Shown one piece after another: positions 51,993-61,042 of a stretch of 64,000 bases of DNA. The first letter of the stretch is position 1. Each line of letters begins with the position of its first letter. The notes under the pieces were generated by a model. The model was not told the origin of the DNA. It saw only the letters and a list, made by a program, of their open reading frames with translations, and ran no database searches. A program made the position numbers and the translations under genes. Origin of the DNA: Afifella aestuarii (lineage in GTDB: Bacteria > Pseudomonadota > Alphaproteobacteria > Rhizobiales > Afifellaceae); the NCBI RefSeq assembly GCF_004023665.1, contig NZ_SAUF01000002.1, positions 1 to 64,000 of the forward strand, read 5' to 3'.

Positions 51993-53016
51993 CCGGATCC
52001 TGCGTCCGCTCGGCCTCCAGCTTTTCGATGCGTGTCCGCAAGGCCTGCAACGTCCTCTCCTGGCGGGAGACGAGATCGACGAGCCGGGCCGTCACATGTT
52101 CGGCGTCGCGCGCCTCGGCCCCGGCGGACGCTTCCGCCTCCTCGATCGGCGCATCCGCCTCGTCGATGACGGCGAGCCCCGTCCTGTCCGGCATGAAGCG
52201 GGCGAGGATCTCCTGGTTGCGCACTTCGTAGCGGCGGCGCACGAGATCGAAGAGGCTTTTTGGCAGCTTCAGCTTTTCCGCGCCGTCGCCGGAACGGCCC
52301 ATCGTCAAAACGTCGATCGGCCGGTCGTCGTCGAGGCTCTCGAAGAGGCCAGAATGGCGGGAGAGAAAGCGCAGCAGCCGTGCGTCCGGGCTGACATTCT
52401 CATTGGCGACCGGGGCGAGGCCTTCGGCCGGCGTTTTGAGGAACTCCGCGAAATCGGCGAAGAGATCGCCGCGCGTCAGAAATCGCGGATCGAGAAAGCG
52501 CAGGTGGAGCGCGTCTTCGCCGGCGAGCCCGCTCCATTCGGTGATCGTCGCTTCATAATCGGGAAGCCCGGAGTTCATCCGGTAGGCGATGAATTCCGGC
52601 AGAGACAGCCCGCGCTTCAGCCCCCATTGCCGCCAGGCGGCGAGAAGCACGCGGTCCTGCCGGCGGATGTAATAGGCGACGCGCACCGAGATCTCGCCGA
52701 GAAGCGGGACGAAGAGCGCCGCATGGCCGGGATTGAAAAGGATCTCGGTGGAGAGAACGAAGCGGGCGTCGGGCGCCGTAATCGCCGCCATCCTGGTGCG
52801 CAGATGGTCCGCAAAAGCCTCGGGCGCGATCCCGGCATTGGCGCGGAAATAATGCAGCGGATTGCCGGAGACTTTGTTGTGCGGATCGAAGCCGAGATCC
52901 CCGCCGGCGACAAAGAGACCCCGGCGCGCAAGCTCCTCCGCATTGCGGGCGAGAAACGCCTGGAGCGTCGATGAACCGGTCTTCGGGTGGCCGATATGCA
53001 GAAGAAGTTCGCGCAT
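51973..53016 (-). CDS. sulfotransferase-like protein with C-terminal coiled coil
   Basis: PAPS-dependent sulfotransferase fold: N-terminal MRELLLHIGHPKTGSSTLQ is the 5'-phosphosulfate-binding loop and FVLSTEILFNPGHAALF the next strand. 347 aa. The last 50 residues (AEHVTARLVDLVSRQERTL, RTRIEKLEAE) form a heptad-like coiled coil ending in an acidic-basic tail. ATG 53016 is chosen; the open frame upstream is antisense-like. Likely sulfates a surface sugar; substrate unknown. Co-directional with the second sulfotransferase 25 bases upstream. Confidence 0.78.
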   Translation of the reverse strand: MRELLLHIGHPKTGSSTLQAFLARNAEELARRGLFVAGGDLGFDPHNKVSGNPLHYFRANAGIAPEAFADHLRTRMAAITAPDARFVLSTEILFNPGHAALFVPLLGEISVRVAYYIRRQDRVLLAAWRQWGLKRGLSLPEFIAYRMNSGLPDYEATITEWSGLAGEDALHLRFLDPRFLTRGDLFADFAEFLKTPAEGLAPVANENVSPDARLLRFLSRHSGLFESLDDDRPIDVLTMGRSGDGAEKLKLPKSLFDLVRRRYEVRNQEILARFMPDRTGLAVIDEADAPIEEAEASAGAEARDAEHVTARLVDLVSRQERTLQALRTRIEKLEAERTQDPDGRTRG

Positions 53017-53041
53017 CAGGAGCGGTTTTCCGGGTCGTGCC

Positions 53042-53713
53042 TCAATGCGGCAGACGGCGGGCGAAGGCCGCCTCGATCGCCGCCTCGTCATAGGCTTCGC
53101 CGAGGAAGTCGAAAAGGGCGCGCAGGCTCGCCCGGTCTTTGACGTAATCGTCGTAGCGCACGAGGAAGCTCGTATCGGAATGGGCGGCGACGTAATCCGC
53201 ATACTGCCGGTCGAGATCCTCCACCATCTCCATTACCTTTTCGGTTTCCACATCTTTCCACCACGAGGAGCGCGCGACATCGGCGGCGCGCCGCGTGTTG
53301 AAGACGAGCCGGCAGGGCGGGAAGAACTCGCGGATGAAATCGAGAAACTCCGGCATCTCGCCGGGCTCCGCATCGTGGAAGCGGATTTCCTTGAAGCCGA
53401 GGACACGTGTCTGCGACGTGGGTTTCAGAATCTCGCGCACGAAGAGGCCGGCGAGTTCCTCGCCGAAGCGGCGCGGCACGATTTCGTCGGCGCCGTACCA
53501 TGGCCCGTGCGCGGGGATCGGCGTCTGTCCCTGATTATAGCGTGTGTTGTGGGCGCGCTTCCACGCCCGGAAGAGCGGATAGAGAAGGTTATTGTTTTCC
53601 CCCCGGATCATCGCTCCGGGGATTGTCTGCAGGGCCGTCTGCAACAGCGTGGAGCCCGAGCGGCCATAGGTGACGATGACGATGAATTTCTCGAAGTCGG
53701 GCCTGGCAGTCAT
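53042..53713 (-). CDS. sulfotransferase family protein
   Basis: 223-residue sulfotransferase: PSB loop FIVIVTYGRSGSTLLQTAL, then VLGFKEIRFHD and RLVFNTRRAADVARSSWW, the 3'-phosphate-binding region. Resembles Stf0/polysaccharide sulfotransferases. ATG 53713 has GGAGA about seven bases upstream; the frame open to 54040 has no support. Companion of the coiled-coil sulfotransferase downstream, so two sulfation steps or acceptors are implied. Confidence 0.8.
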   Translation of the reverse strand: MTARPDFEKFIVIVTYGRSGSTLLQTALQTIPGAMIRGENNNLLYPLFRAWKRAHNTRYNQGQTPIPAHGPWYGADEIVPRRFGEELAGLFVREILKPTSQTRVLGFKEIRFHDAEPGEMPEFLDFIREFFPPCRLVFNTRRAADVARSSWWKDVETEKVMEMVEDLDRQYADYVAAHSDTSFLVRYDDYVKDRASLRALFDFLGEAYDEAAIEAAFARRLPH

Positions 53714-53753
53714 AGGGGTCTCCGCGGGTTCAGCGAATGGGACGGCCGGCGCA

Positions 53754-55817
53754 TCAACGGGCGAGCCGGCTCTTGATGGTGAAGGCGAGCGCTTCCGTGG
53801 GCACGAGGCGGCTCGACGGAACGCCGCAATTGGCAAGCGCTTTGCGCGCCTTCGCGCCGGCGGCGATGACGTGATGGGCGTGTTCATAGGCGGCCGCGAC
53901 GGTGACGGGATCCCGATCCCGAACGGCATCGCGTTCGACGAGGATGTCGTCGAGGGCGAGGATGGTGAAGATCTTGTCGCCCTTGGCCTCTCCGGCAAAG
54001 GGCAGAAAATCCGTGATGCCGAAGGTGATGAGGGCGTCATGGCCGCGCGCCAGCGCCATCAGGCGCGCATGCTTGGAGGGATCCTGGACCGGGATGTCGC
54101 TTCCCATGAAGCCGAAATCGGACGGCGGCGGCGCGGGCACCGGATCGAGCAGGATGTTTTCGAAATCGGCCGCCCGTGCGGCGCGCGCGAAGGCCGGGTT
54201 TGCCGTCTGTCCGTCGAGCGCGAGCGACAGGCGCAGGCCCGCCCGCGACAGGCGCTCGCAGAAGCGGCCGAACGCGTCCTGCAGCGCCTCATCGGCAAGG
54301 CTTGCCGGCGCGACGGCGACGAGGCAGCGCTCCCGGCCTCTCGCGATGAAGGGGAACGGCTTGAAGGGCGCGTAGCCGCAGAGATCGTCGGCCATCAACT
54401 CACGCACATCCTTCACGATCGGGCCGCGATAGAACCGGCTCGCATGGTGGAGGGGGCGCACCTGCGACACGCGTGTGAACGGCCTCAGAAGGGCCGAAAG
54501 CCGCGCAATCCGCCGCTTGCGCCCGACATGGCTCTCAAACGGCGGCACCTGCTCGAGCGTCGGCAGGCTCCAATGTTCGACCCGTGTCACGTCCCGGACC
54601 AGTGCGAGACCCGGCCGCTTCGGTCGCTCGAAGGCGAGCCGCGACAATTCGTTGAGCGGAATGAGCGCGATGAGAGCCTCGGCGGCTTCGATGTCCTTGC
54701 GGGCGCGGCGCGTGTCGCCGATGAAGCGGCTCGCATGATCGGCGGCACGAATGAAAAGGATGTGCGGGCCGGAAAGGGGCTCTGCCAGTGCTTCGAAGAA
54801 GAGGCTGCGCAGATGCTGCGGCCATTCCATGTCGGCCGCGGCGCGCCCGTAATGGGCAACGAGAATCGGCGGAACGTCGTGCTCGTGAATGCCGGAGAGA
54901 TGCTTTTCGAAGAGGGTCGCTGCTTCCCGCAACGTCAATGTGCGGCCGGGCAAAAGCGGGTCCGATGTCGCCCGGATCTCGCCGGTCTCAAGGTCGGCCA
55001 TCAGGAAACGCGGCGCTTCCTCGTGCTCGTCGGCAAGGATCGCCGAGCGGGCGAAGAGATCGGAATGCTTGCGCTGCATCCCCGCCATGATCTCGTCGGT
55101 CTGGCGGCGCGACTGCGCGACCATGCTTTCCGGACGCACGCGATAAAGAAAGCCCGGATCGGTGACACGCACGCCGTGAAAGCCGGCTTCGCGGGCCGAC
55201 AGCCAGAAATCCCAGTCTTCGAGGCCGAATTTCATCGTCTCGTCGTAGAAGACACCGGCGCGAAAGACCTCGGACCGCACCAGACTGCCCGCCTCGCTGA
55301 TATTGCCGCGGCGATGCCGGAGCGCGGAATCGGCGAGCGTGGTTTCGCGCACATCGACGCCGTCGACCATGGGCGTCAGGCCGAAAGCGTGCACGTCCGG
55401 AAAGGCCCAGCCGGCGCTGTCCTCCGCGCCGAGGGCGGCCGCATAGGCGGCAAGTGCGTAATTCTCCAGCCTGTTATCGGCATCGAGAAAGAAGATCGCG
55501 TCGGTATCCGGAAAGAGCCCCAGAAGCGTGCGCACGCCGGTGTTGCGGGCCGCCGACAGGCCGCCATTTCTCTGGCGCAGGCTGATCACCCGCCCCGGAT
55601 AGCGCGCCCGACAGGCCGTCAGCGCATGTTGGGTTTCCGGATTCGGACAGCCGTCGTCGACGACGGCCACCACATGGGGTGTCGCAAGCATCTGCTCGCA
55701 GGCGCTTTTCACCGCTTCGACGGCAAAGCGCGAATGGCCGTAGACCGGCACGACGACGCCGATCCGCCGAAAGCTGGACGGCCCGTCATTGCCGGTGAGG
55801 AGCGGGCCCCGCATCAC
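53754..55817 (-). CDS. large family 2 glycosyltransferase
   Basis: 687 aa. The N-terminal 280 residues form a GT-A domain: RIGVVVPVYGHSRFAVEAV, VVAVVDDGCPNPET, NGGLSAARNTGVRTLLG and the DxD-like FFLDADNRLENY, then FGLEDWDFWLSAREAG. The second half (about 300-687) contains a further region, including FPFIARGRERCLVAVAP and DDILVERDAV, that looks like a partial GT-B domain. Starts ATG 55817 overlapping the stop of the 719-residue gene. Part of the minus-strand surface operon. Confidence 0.82.
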   Translation of the reverse strand: MMRGPLLTGNDGPSSFRRIGVVVPVYGHSRFAVEAVKSACEQMLATPHVVAVVDDGCPNPETQHALTACRARYPGRVISLRQRNGGLSAARNTGVRTLLGLFPDTDAIFFLDADNRLENYALAAYAAALGAEDSAGWAFPDVHAFGLTPMVDGVDVRETTLADSALRHRRGNISEAGSLVRSEVFRAGVFYDETMKFGLEDWDFWLSAREAGFHGVRVTDPGFLYRVRPESMVAQSRRQTDEIMAGMQRKHSDLFARSAILADEHEEAPRFLMADLETGEIRATSDPLLPGRTLTLREAATLFEKHLSGIHEHDVPPILVAHYGRAAADMEWPQHLRSLFFEALAEPLSGPHILFIRAADHASRFIGDTRRARKDIEAAEALIALIPLNELSRLAFERPKRPGLALVRDVTRVEHWSLPTLEQVPPFESHVGRKRRIARLSALLRPFTRVSQVRPLHHASRFYRGPIVKDVRELMADDLCGYAPFKPFPFIARGRERCLVAVAPASLADEALQDAFGRFCERLSRAGLRLSLALDGQTANPAFARAARAADFENILLDPVPAPPPSDFGFMGSDIPVQDPSKHARLMALARGHDALITFGITDFLPFAGEAKGDKIFTILALDDILVERDAVRDRDPVTVAAAYEHAHHVIAAGAKARKALANCGVPSSRLVPTEALAFTIKSRLAR

Positions 55818-57973
55818 TTCTCCGAACGAGGCTTTGCCTTGCCACCGGTGAGCTCAAGGCGATGCGCGCCCTTGCCGGCGACCGTGAGATCCAGCCCATA
55901 CCAGCGGCACCAGGCAAAGCTGATATGTCCGGAAAGACTGCGGATGGTGCATAGAAGGTCGGCAGGCTGTGCGAGCGGCGTCTGAAGCTCGATGGCAAAA
56001 TCGTGCCGCTCATTGGGCTTCGTGTTCACCTTCGCGGCTGCGATGACGAAATCGGGCCGGGCGGTGTCGCCGTCTTCGACGAAGCGCTCCATCGCCCCGG
56101 CGAAGGCGGCGGGGTCTTCCTCGCCCGCACCGCGCTCGATAAGTAACAGCCCGTATTCCGCATCGGGTCCCAGACGGTGGCTCGTCATCACCCGCGCGCC
56201 GACACGAACGAGTCCTTCGGGCAGGATGCCGACACCGCGCGCCCCCGAAAGGCCGTCCGGCAAAGGATGCGTCTGCATGAAGTTTTCGACGTCGGAGATC
56301 TCGAAAACCGAAAACCCGAGGCCTTCGGATGCGCGGCGACCTTCGCTGTCGCCGAACATGTAGCTCATCCGGCTTTTCAGTTCCGCGAAGGGGATGCGCC
56401 GGGCAAAGGGCGGTTCGAGTTCGCTCCGCAGCGCCTCGATCTTTTCGACCTCCATGTGCGATGCGCTCAATGCGATCTCGACGCCTGAGGAATTGCGGAG
56501 TGCCAGGACGACGTCCATCGGCCGCTCGGTCGGGCCTGTGAATGTCAGCCGCAATGTCGTGCGCGTCGCCTTCGGCAGGCGGCGGGTGAGCGAGGCCGGC
56601 AGGTTCGCTGTCGTGCCGGCATCCTGCGCGAAGATCGCTTCGACGACCTGACGCAGCTCGTCCGCATCGCGCAGAAGGAGGTCCTGGCTCGGGATCGCGA
56701 GGATGGCGGTTTCGATCTCTTCATCTACATCGTCGGCGGCGCGCGCGAGATCGACGGAGACGGTGAGCGTGCCGGGCTTGATGGCATCCGCAAGCCGGAA
56801 GCCGCCGATCTTTCCAGGAAGGGTGCGCAGGCCGATCTGACCATTGCTGTCGGTTGCCGAAAGTGGGCCGCCCTTGCTGGTTTGCCGAAGGATCGCCTCT
56901 TCGGCGGCGCCGAAGATATAATGCAGCCGACGAGAGAGCCCCGCCGTATCGAGCGGGGCACGGGAGATCCGCAAAGCCGCACGGTTCGCTGCAGGAAACG
57001 CTTCGGTGGAAAGGCCCTTCCAGACTTTGAGCGCGAGCGAACCCGCGCTGTCGGGATCGATCAGGCCGAAACGGTCGGTCGTCTCGTCCGTGAGCGACAG
57101 GAGCGGTGCGGCGACCTTTGCGTCTCGGAGGAAGGAGACGGTGAGGACGCCATCGCCGTGGATCGGACCGACGGCCTTTTCCAGAACGATATCGTTCCAG
57201 CCGGCCTTCAAATCCGTAGAGGCAATCTCCGCCCGGGCGAGGCTCTGCCGCAGATCGGGGGGCCCGAGCGTGACGATGATCTGGCCGGAGGTCTTCTTGG
57301 GCGTGACGACATAAAGACTGACGGCATTGATGCCCGCGAGATCGACCGGCAAACGCTGGACGAGCGAGGTCGCCTCCACGTCGCCGCCAGGGCCGATCGT
57401 GCGATCGCCGTCCGGCACCTCATAGGCGAGCATGCGTGTGGAATAGCCGAGCGCCTCGACCATTTCGCGGCCGAGGCGAAGCTGCAGCTGTTGCCACTCG
57501 GCGTGCTGGCGCATCTCGGCAAGCTCGCTCTCGCGCCGGCCGAGGACCTCTTCCTGGATGGCGAGGCGATGGCTCATCGCCGGCAAGAGCGCATGGGTGA
57601 AGCGTAAGAGCGCCGCATCGGTCTCGGTCGCGTCGATGACGGCAAGAGAGGGGACGGGCCGCGCGTCGTGCCGCTTGAACAAGCCGACGAGCTTTGCCGC
57701 GATCTCCTGTTCGCCGTCGCCGCAGGCAATCAGGAAGACGCCGTGCGGGATGGCGTCGATGAGGACATGGGCGGCCGCGCCCGGATGCGATCCTGAGGAT
57801 CTGAGCCGGCCATCCTGATCAAACAGCGTGACGGAAGTCGGAAGATGCGACAGGTCTCCGAGACGTTCGGCAAGGCTTTCGGAGACGAACACCTGGCTCG
57901 ACGCTCCGAAGATCTGTTGGGCGCTGTCGGGATCGACGAAAATCCCGCTGGAAAAGGCGGTCGGATCCGGCAC
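55814..57973 (-). CDS. protein of unknown function, 719 aa, in glycan operon
   Basis: No known catalytic motif was recognised. The sequence is soluble, without signal peptide or membrane segments. N-terminal residues (about 1-175) look alpha/beta, followed by a helical stretch (AIQEEVLGRRESELAEMRQH). The middle and end show repeated beta-rich segments with LPGKIGGFRLADAIKPGTLTV-type blocks, suggesting carbohydrate-binding-like jellyroll folds. It may be a DUF6212-type protein, but that is recollection, not a check. GTG start at 57973, one base from the upstream stop. Its place between glycosyltransferases suggests a role in glycan assembly. Confidence 0.6.
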   Translation of the reverse strand: MPDPTAFSSGIFVDPDSAQQIFGASSQVFVSESLAERLGDLSHLPTSVTLFDQDGRLRSSGSHPGAAAHVLIDAIPHGVFLIACGDGEQEIAAKLVGLFKRHDARPVPSLAVIDATETDAALLRFTHALLPAMSHRLAIQEEVLGRRESELAEMRQHAEWQQLQLRLGREMVEALGYSTRMLAYEVPDGDRTIGPGGDVEATSLVQRLPVDLAGINAVSLYVVTPKKTSGQIIVTLGPPDLRQSLARAEIASTDLKAGWNDIVLEKAVGPIHGDGVLTVSFLRDAKVAAPLLSLTDETTDRFGLIDPDSAGSLALKVWKGLSTEAFPAANRAALRISRAPLDTAGLSRRLHYIFGAAEEAILRQTSKGGPLSATDSNGQIGLRTLPGKIGGFRLADAIKPGTLTVSVDLARAADDVDEEIETAILAIPSQDLLLRDADELRQVVEAIFAQDAGTTANLPASLTRRLPKATRTTLRLTFTGPTERPMDVVLALRNSSGVEIALSASHMEVEKIEALRSELEPPFARRIPFAELKSRMSYMFGDSEGRRASEGLGFSVFEISDVENFMQTHPLPDGLSGARGVGILPEGLVRVGARVMTSHRLGPDAEYGLLLIERGAGEEDPAAFAGAMERFVEDGDTARPDFVIAAAKVNTKPNERHDFAIELQTPLAQPADLLCTIRSLSGHISFAWCRWYGLDLTVAGKGAHRLELTGGKAKPRSEK

Positions 57974-57974
57974 G

Positions 57975-60941
57975 TCAGGCGACCTTCTTTCTGCGCCACC
58001 GCTCGAGATGGCCCTGAGCCTCTGGGCCCCCGGCGAGATAGCCCTTCAGGCGGGCTTTGTTGAGCTTGTGCCGATAGGCGATCTCCTCGTCGCCGATCCC
58101 GTGGGTGCGTCCCCAGGCGGTGTCGGCGGCATTGAGGGCGGCGAGCGTCTTCTCGAGAGTGGCGGCATCTTCCATGAGGACGTAGCCGAAATGCTCGTAG
58201 AAGAACCGCGCCTCGATCATCGAACGCTCTTCGGTCTCCGCTTCGTCGTAATCATGCGAATGATAGACGATGGCATTCGGTGCGAAGACTTTCTGATAGC
58301 CGGCCGCGACGATGTCCTCGGCGTAGAGCTGGTCTTCGCCGAAGGGAACGTCGCGATAAGGGATCTTCTCCCAAACGGAACGCCGCAGGCAGGAATTGTT
58401 GTCGCTGTAGTAATGCAGCTGCTGCCGCCATTGGATGTCGCCCGCCGCGTAGCGTGCGGGATCGAGATCCTTGGAGACGGCGAGCGGCATTTCGAAGAAT
58501 TGCCGGAAATGCTGGTCGATGTCGCGCTTGGTAAAGGCGCTCGCGGCTTCCCAGGCGAGATGGTGACCGAAGGCGCCGGCGGCATCCGGATAATGGTCGA
58601 GCATCATCACGAGATTGGCGAGCCAGCCTTCGTTCGTCGGCAGCGCATCCTGGGTGAGAAAGGCGATGTAATCGCCGCTCGTCAGCTCAACGCCGAGATT
58701 GCGCGTGCGGCCATGGCCGAACTCCGATTTGTCGATGCGGTGCAGCATGACCGAATCGTCCGCCTCGATGCGCTCCATCGTGCCGTCGCTCGAGCCACTG
58801 TCGATGACGAGGATCTCGAACGGCTCGTGCAGCTTCTGCGCCTTCACCCGCTCGATGACGTCGAGGAGGAGCGGCCCGCCGTTTAGGGTCGGGATGACGA
58901 CGGAGGCTTTCGGTGTGGCCCGCGGGACCCCCGGCGCAAGCCGGGCGTGCCCGAGTTCCTGAAGCCGGTCGACGATGCCTTTTTCGATGACGTCGGCAGC
59001 GCCTTCCCAGCTGAACTGGGAGACCCAGTTGAGGGCCTTGCGCGCCTGTGTGGCGCGGCGCTCGCCATCGAAGAGCAGCGCTTCGATGGCATCGGCGAGA
59101 GCGTCGGGATTGGCGCCCGCGCGCGACACCACGCCCTCGGGATAGATCGCCTTGGTGCTTTCCACATCGAGCTCGACCACCGGCAGGCCGCAGGCCATCA
59201 TTTCCTGCGGAACGAGCGAGTAGTTCGTGGCCGAGAAGACGACGCCGATCGTGGCGGAACGGTAGAGCCGGCTGAGCTCCTGCGGCGGCAGCGTCCCATG
59301 CTGCACGAAAGGGAAGGGCGCTGTCTCGATCGGCTCTTCGGAACCGAAGAAATCGACGATGAATTCGTGTCCGCGCCGCGCCAGCACCTCGAGCGCCAGA
59401 AGGCCGAGATCGACAGCGCGCCTGGCGGTGAAGCGGCGGGCGTAAAGCGCGATCCGCGGAAGCGCTTCCGCGTTGGCGGCAGGCGCCGAGCGCGGGCTTG
59501 CCGGATAATAAACATCGCGATCGGCCGCGAGGTGGAAATGGCGCGTCCAGCGGCCGAAATTCTCCTCAAGCGTTTGTGACAGCCACGGGCTCGCGCACAG
59601 GCAATCGACGTCACTTCGATAGGTGGTTTCCGCCAAAAGCGCTTCGGCGCCGCGGGCAAAGAAGAACGGCTCGTAATCCTGCACGAAGTAGAAGCAGCGC
59701 TTCACGTGCTGCATCGAACGGGCCGGCCACACCGACGCCCAGTCGGTCGCGATGACGACATCGCCTTGAGCATCGACGAAACCCTCCTCGTCGATGAGGC
59801 GGATGTCGGCATCGATCGTCTGATAATGGCGCACGACGTCGTCGTAGGCCCCGTCGAGCGGCTCTTTCGGATCGCGGTTATGGATCCAGACCGTCTGGCG
59901 GTGACCGCGCAGACCGAGGGCGCGCACCATCCGGAAGATGGTCATATGGCCGCCGCCGCCGGTCCCGAAATCCGGGATCACCCAATGCAGGACGAGGCGG
60001 TTCGGTATGAAACTGCCATGCGCATCGGCGGTCTCGGCGGGCCGGTGATCCAGCGGGTAACGCAGAAAGCTTCCCTTGCAGCAATGCGCGTCCCGTCGCC
60101 CGAGATTGATGCGATGCCCGGGCTTTGCGGGATCGACCGGCCTGAGCGCGGGCGCCTGCGGCAGCCCCTCCTTCATGAAGCGCGCGATCGGCTCCCCGTC
60201 GCGTGGCGACCAGCCGGTGAGGTCGCTGTAATGCGTGAGACTGAAAGCCGCCGACGGGTCGCAGCCATTCTGCCAGCCATGGCGCAGATAGTGCAGTATC
60301 GGAGGCAGGCCGCGCAGCGCGTAGCGGTGCTCCTTCGTGTACCAGGACGGGTCGAAATATGGATTGGGGCTGCGGCCTTCGCGGATGCCCCAGTCGATGT
60401 AATGTCGAAGCGGATCGGGCACGGCGACGACGTCGGGATATTTCCCGCGATACCAGGTCTCGTGCAGAAGCCCGCTTTCCGAAATCTCGTCATAAGCGCC
60501 GCGCGGGATCGTCATCGGCTCGCGTTCGACGTCTGCACGGCCGGTGGCGACGAGAAACTGCTCGTAGGCCGTGAGCTTCTTTTGCGAGAGGTCGGGGTGG
60601 TCACGCAGATAGGCGGCAGCGTCGAAGGTGGGCGAGGGGTTGCGGCCTTCGGTGCAGCCGACCTGAAGGTAATGGATGAGAGGGTTGATCTCCGCGGCCC
60701 GAATGTCGGGGTAGGCAGTCAGATAATAGGTGACGTCGAAATGCTCCGACGGATTGCGCCCCTCTTTCCAGCCGATACGATGAAAATGCTCGATCGGGTC
60801 GATCTCGGCGCGCGCCACATCGGGATTGTTCTCAAGGTACCATTGCCCGTTCATCAGGATCGGATGCGCCCTGAGGAGCCGCATCGATCCCGTGAAGGGC
60901 AGCAGATAGCGTTTCAAAGTCCGCTTGAGTGTGGCGTTCAC
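57975..60941 (-). CDS. double glycosyltransferase (GT4 plus GT2) with N-terminal 40-residue repeats
   Basis: 988-residue multidomain enzyme. Residues about 30-265 carry five or six imperfect 40-residue repeats with the pattern FDxxYYLxxxPDIxxAxxxPLxHYLxxGxxEGRxP. A GT-B/GT4 domain of the rhamnosyltransferase WsaF type follows (about 310-670): VLHWVIPDFGTGGGGHMTIF, DVVIATDWASVW, HGTLPPQELSRLYRSATIGV and EMMACGLPVVELDVES. A GT-A/GT2 domain ends the protein (about 680-988): ASVVIPTLNGGPLLLDVIE, VIDSGSSDGTMERIE, FLTQDALPTNEGWL. GTG 60941 with GGGAG upstream is the start; the frame opens far upstream only as antisense. Confidence 0.82.
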   Translation of the reverse strand: MNATLKRTLKRYLLPFTGSMRLLRAHPILMNGQWYLENNPDVARAEIDPIEHFHRIGWKEGRNPSEHFDVTYYLTAYPDIRAAEINPLIHYLQVGCTEGRNPSPTFDAAAYLRDHPDLSQKKLTAYEQFLVATGRADVEREPMTIPRGAYDEISESGLLHETWYRGKYPDVVAVPDPLRHYIDWGIREGRSPNPYFDPSWYTKEHRYALRGLPPILHYLRHGWQNGCDPSAAFSLTHYSDLTGWSPRDGEPIARFMKEGLPQAPALRPVDPAKPGHRINLGRRDAHCCKGSFLRYPLDHRPAETADAHGSFIPNRLVLHWVIPDFGTGGGGHMTIFRMVRALGLRGHRQTVWIHNRDPKEPLDGAYDDVVRHYQTIDADIRLIDEEGFVDAQGDVVIATDWASVWPARSMQHVKRCFYFVQDYEPFFFARGAEALLAETTYRSDVDCLCASPWLSQTLEENFGRWTRHFHLAADRDVYYPASPRSAPAANAEALPRIALYARRFTARRAVDLGLLALEVLARRGHEFIVDFFGSEEPIETAPFPFVQHGTLPPQELSRLYRSATIGVVFSATNYSLVPQEMMACGLPVVELDVESTKAIYPEGVVSRAGANPDALADAIEALLFDGERRATQARKALNWVSQFSWEGAADVIEKGIVDRLQELGHARLAPGVPRATPKASVVIPTLNGGPLLLDVIERVKAQKLHEPFEILVIDSGSSDGTMERIEADDSVMLHRIDKSEFGHGRTRNLGVELTSGDYIAFLTQDALPTNEGWLANLVMMLDHYPDAAGAFGHHLAWEAASAFTKRDIDQHFRQFFEMPLAVSKDLDPARYAAGDIQWRQQLHYYSDNNSCLRRSVWEKIPYRDVPFGEDQLYAEDIVAAGYQKVFAPNAIVYHSHDYDEAETEERSMIEARFFYEHFGYVLMEDAATLEKTLAALNAADTAWGRTHGIGDEEIAYRHKLNKARLKGYLAGGPEAQGHLERWRRKKVA

Positions 60942-61042
60942 GAACGCGCTCCCAGGGCAATACGAAATGCCAGGCCGGCATAATGTGGCTGTGTGGCTCG
61001 GATGGATGGCACAGGTCGCGCCAAATCGAAAGGACGACCGGC

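Noticed and set aside
53670-55985. 771-residue plus-strand frame opposite the large GT2 gene
   Set aside because: Antisense frame with no motifs; the minus strand encodes a clear glycosyltransferase.
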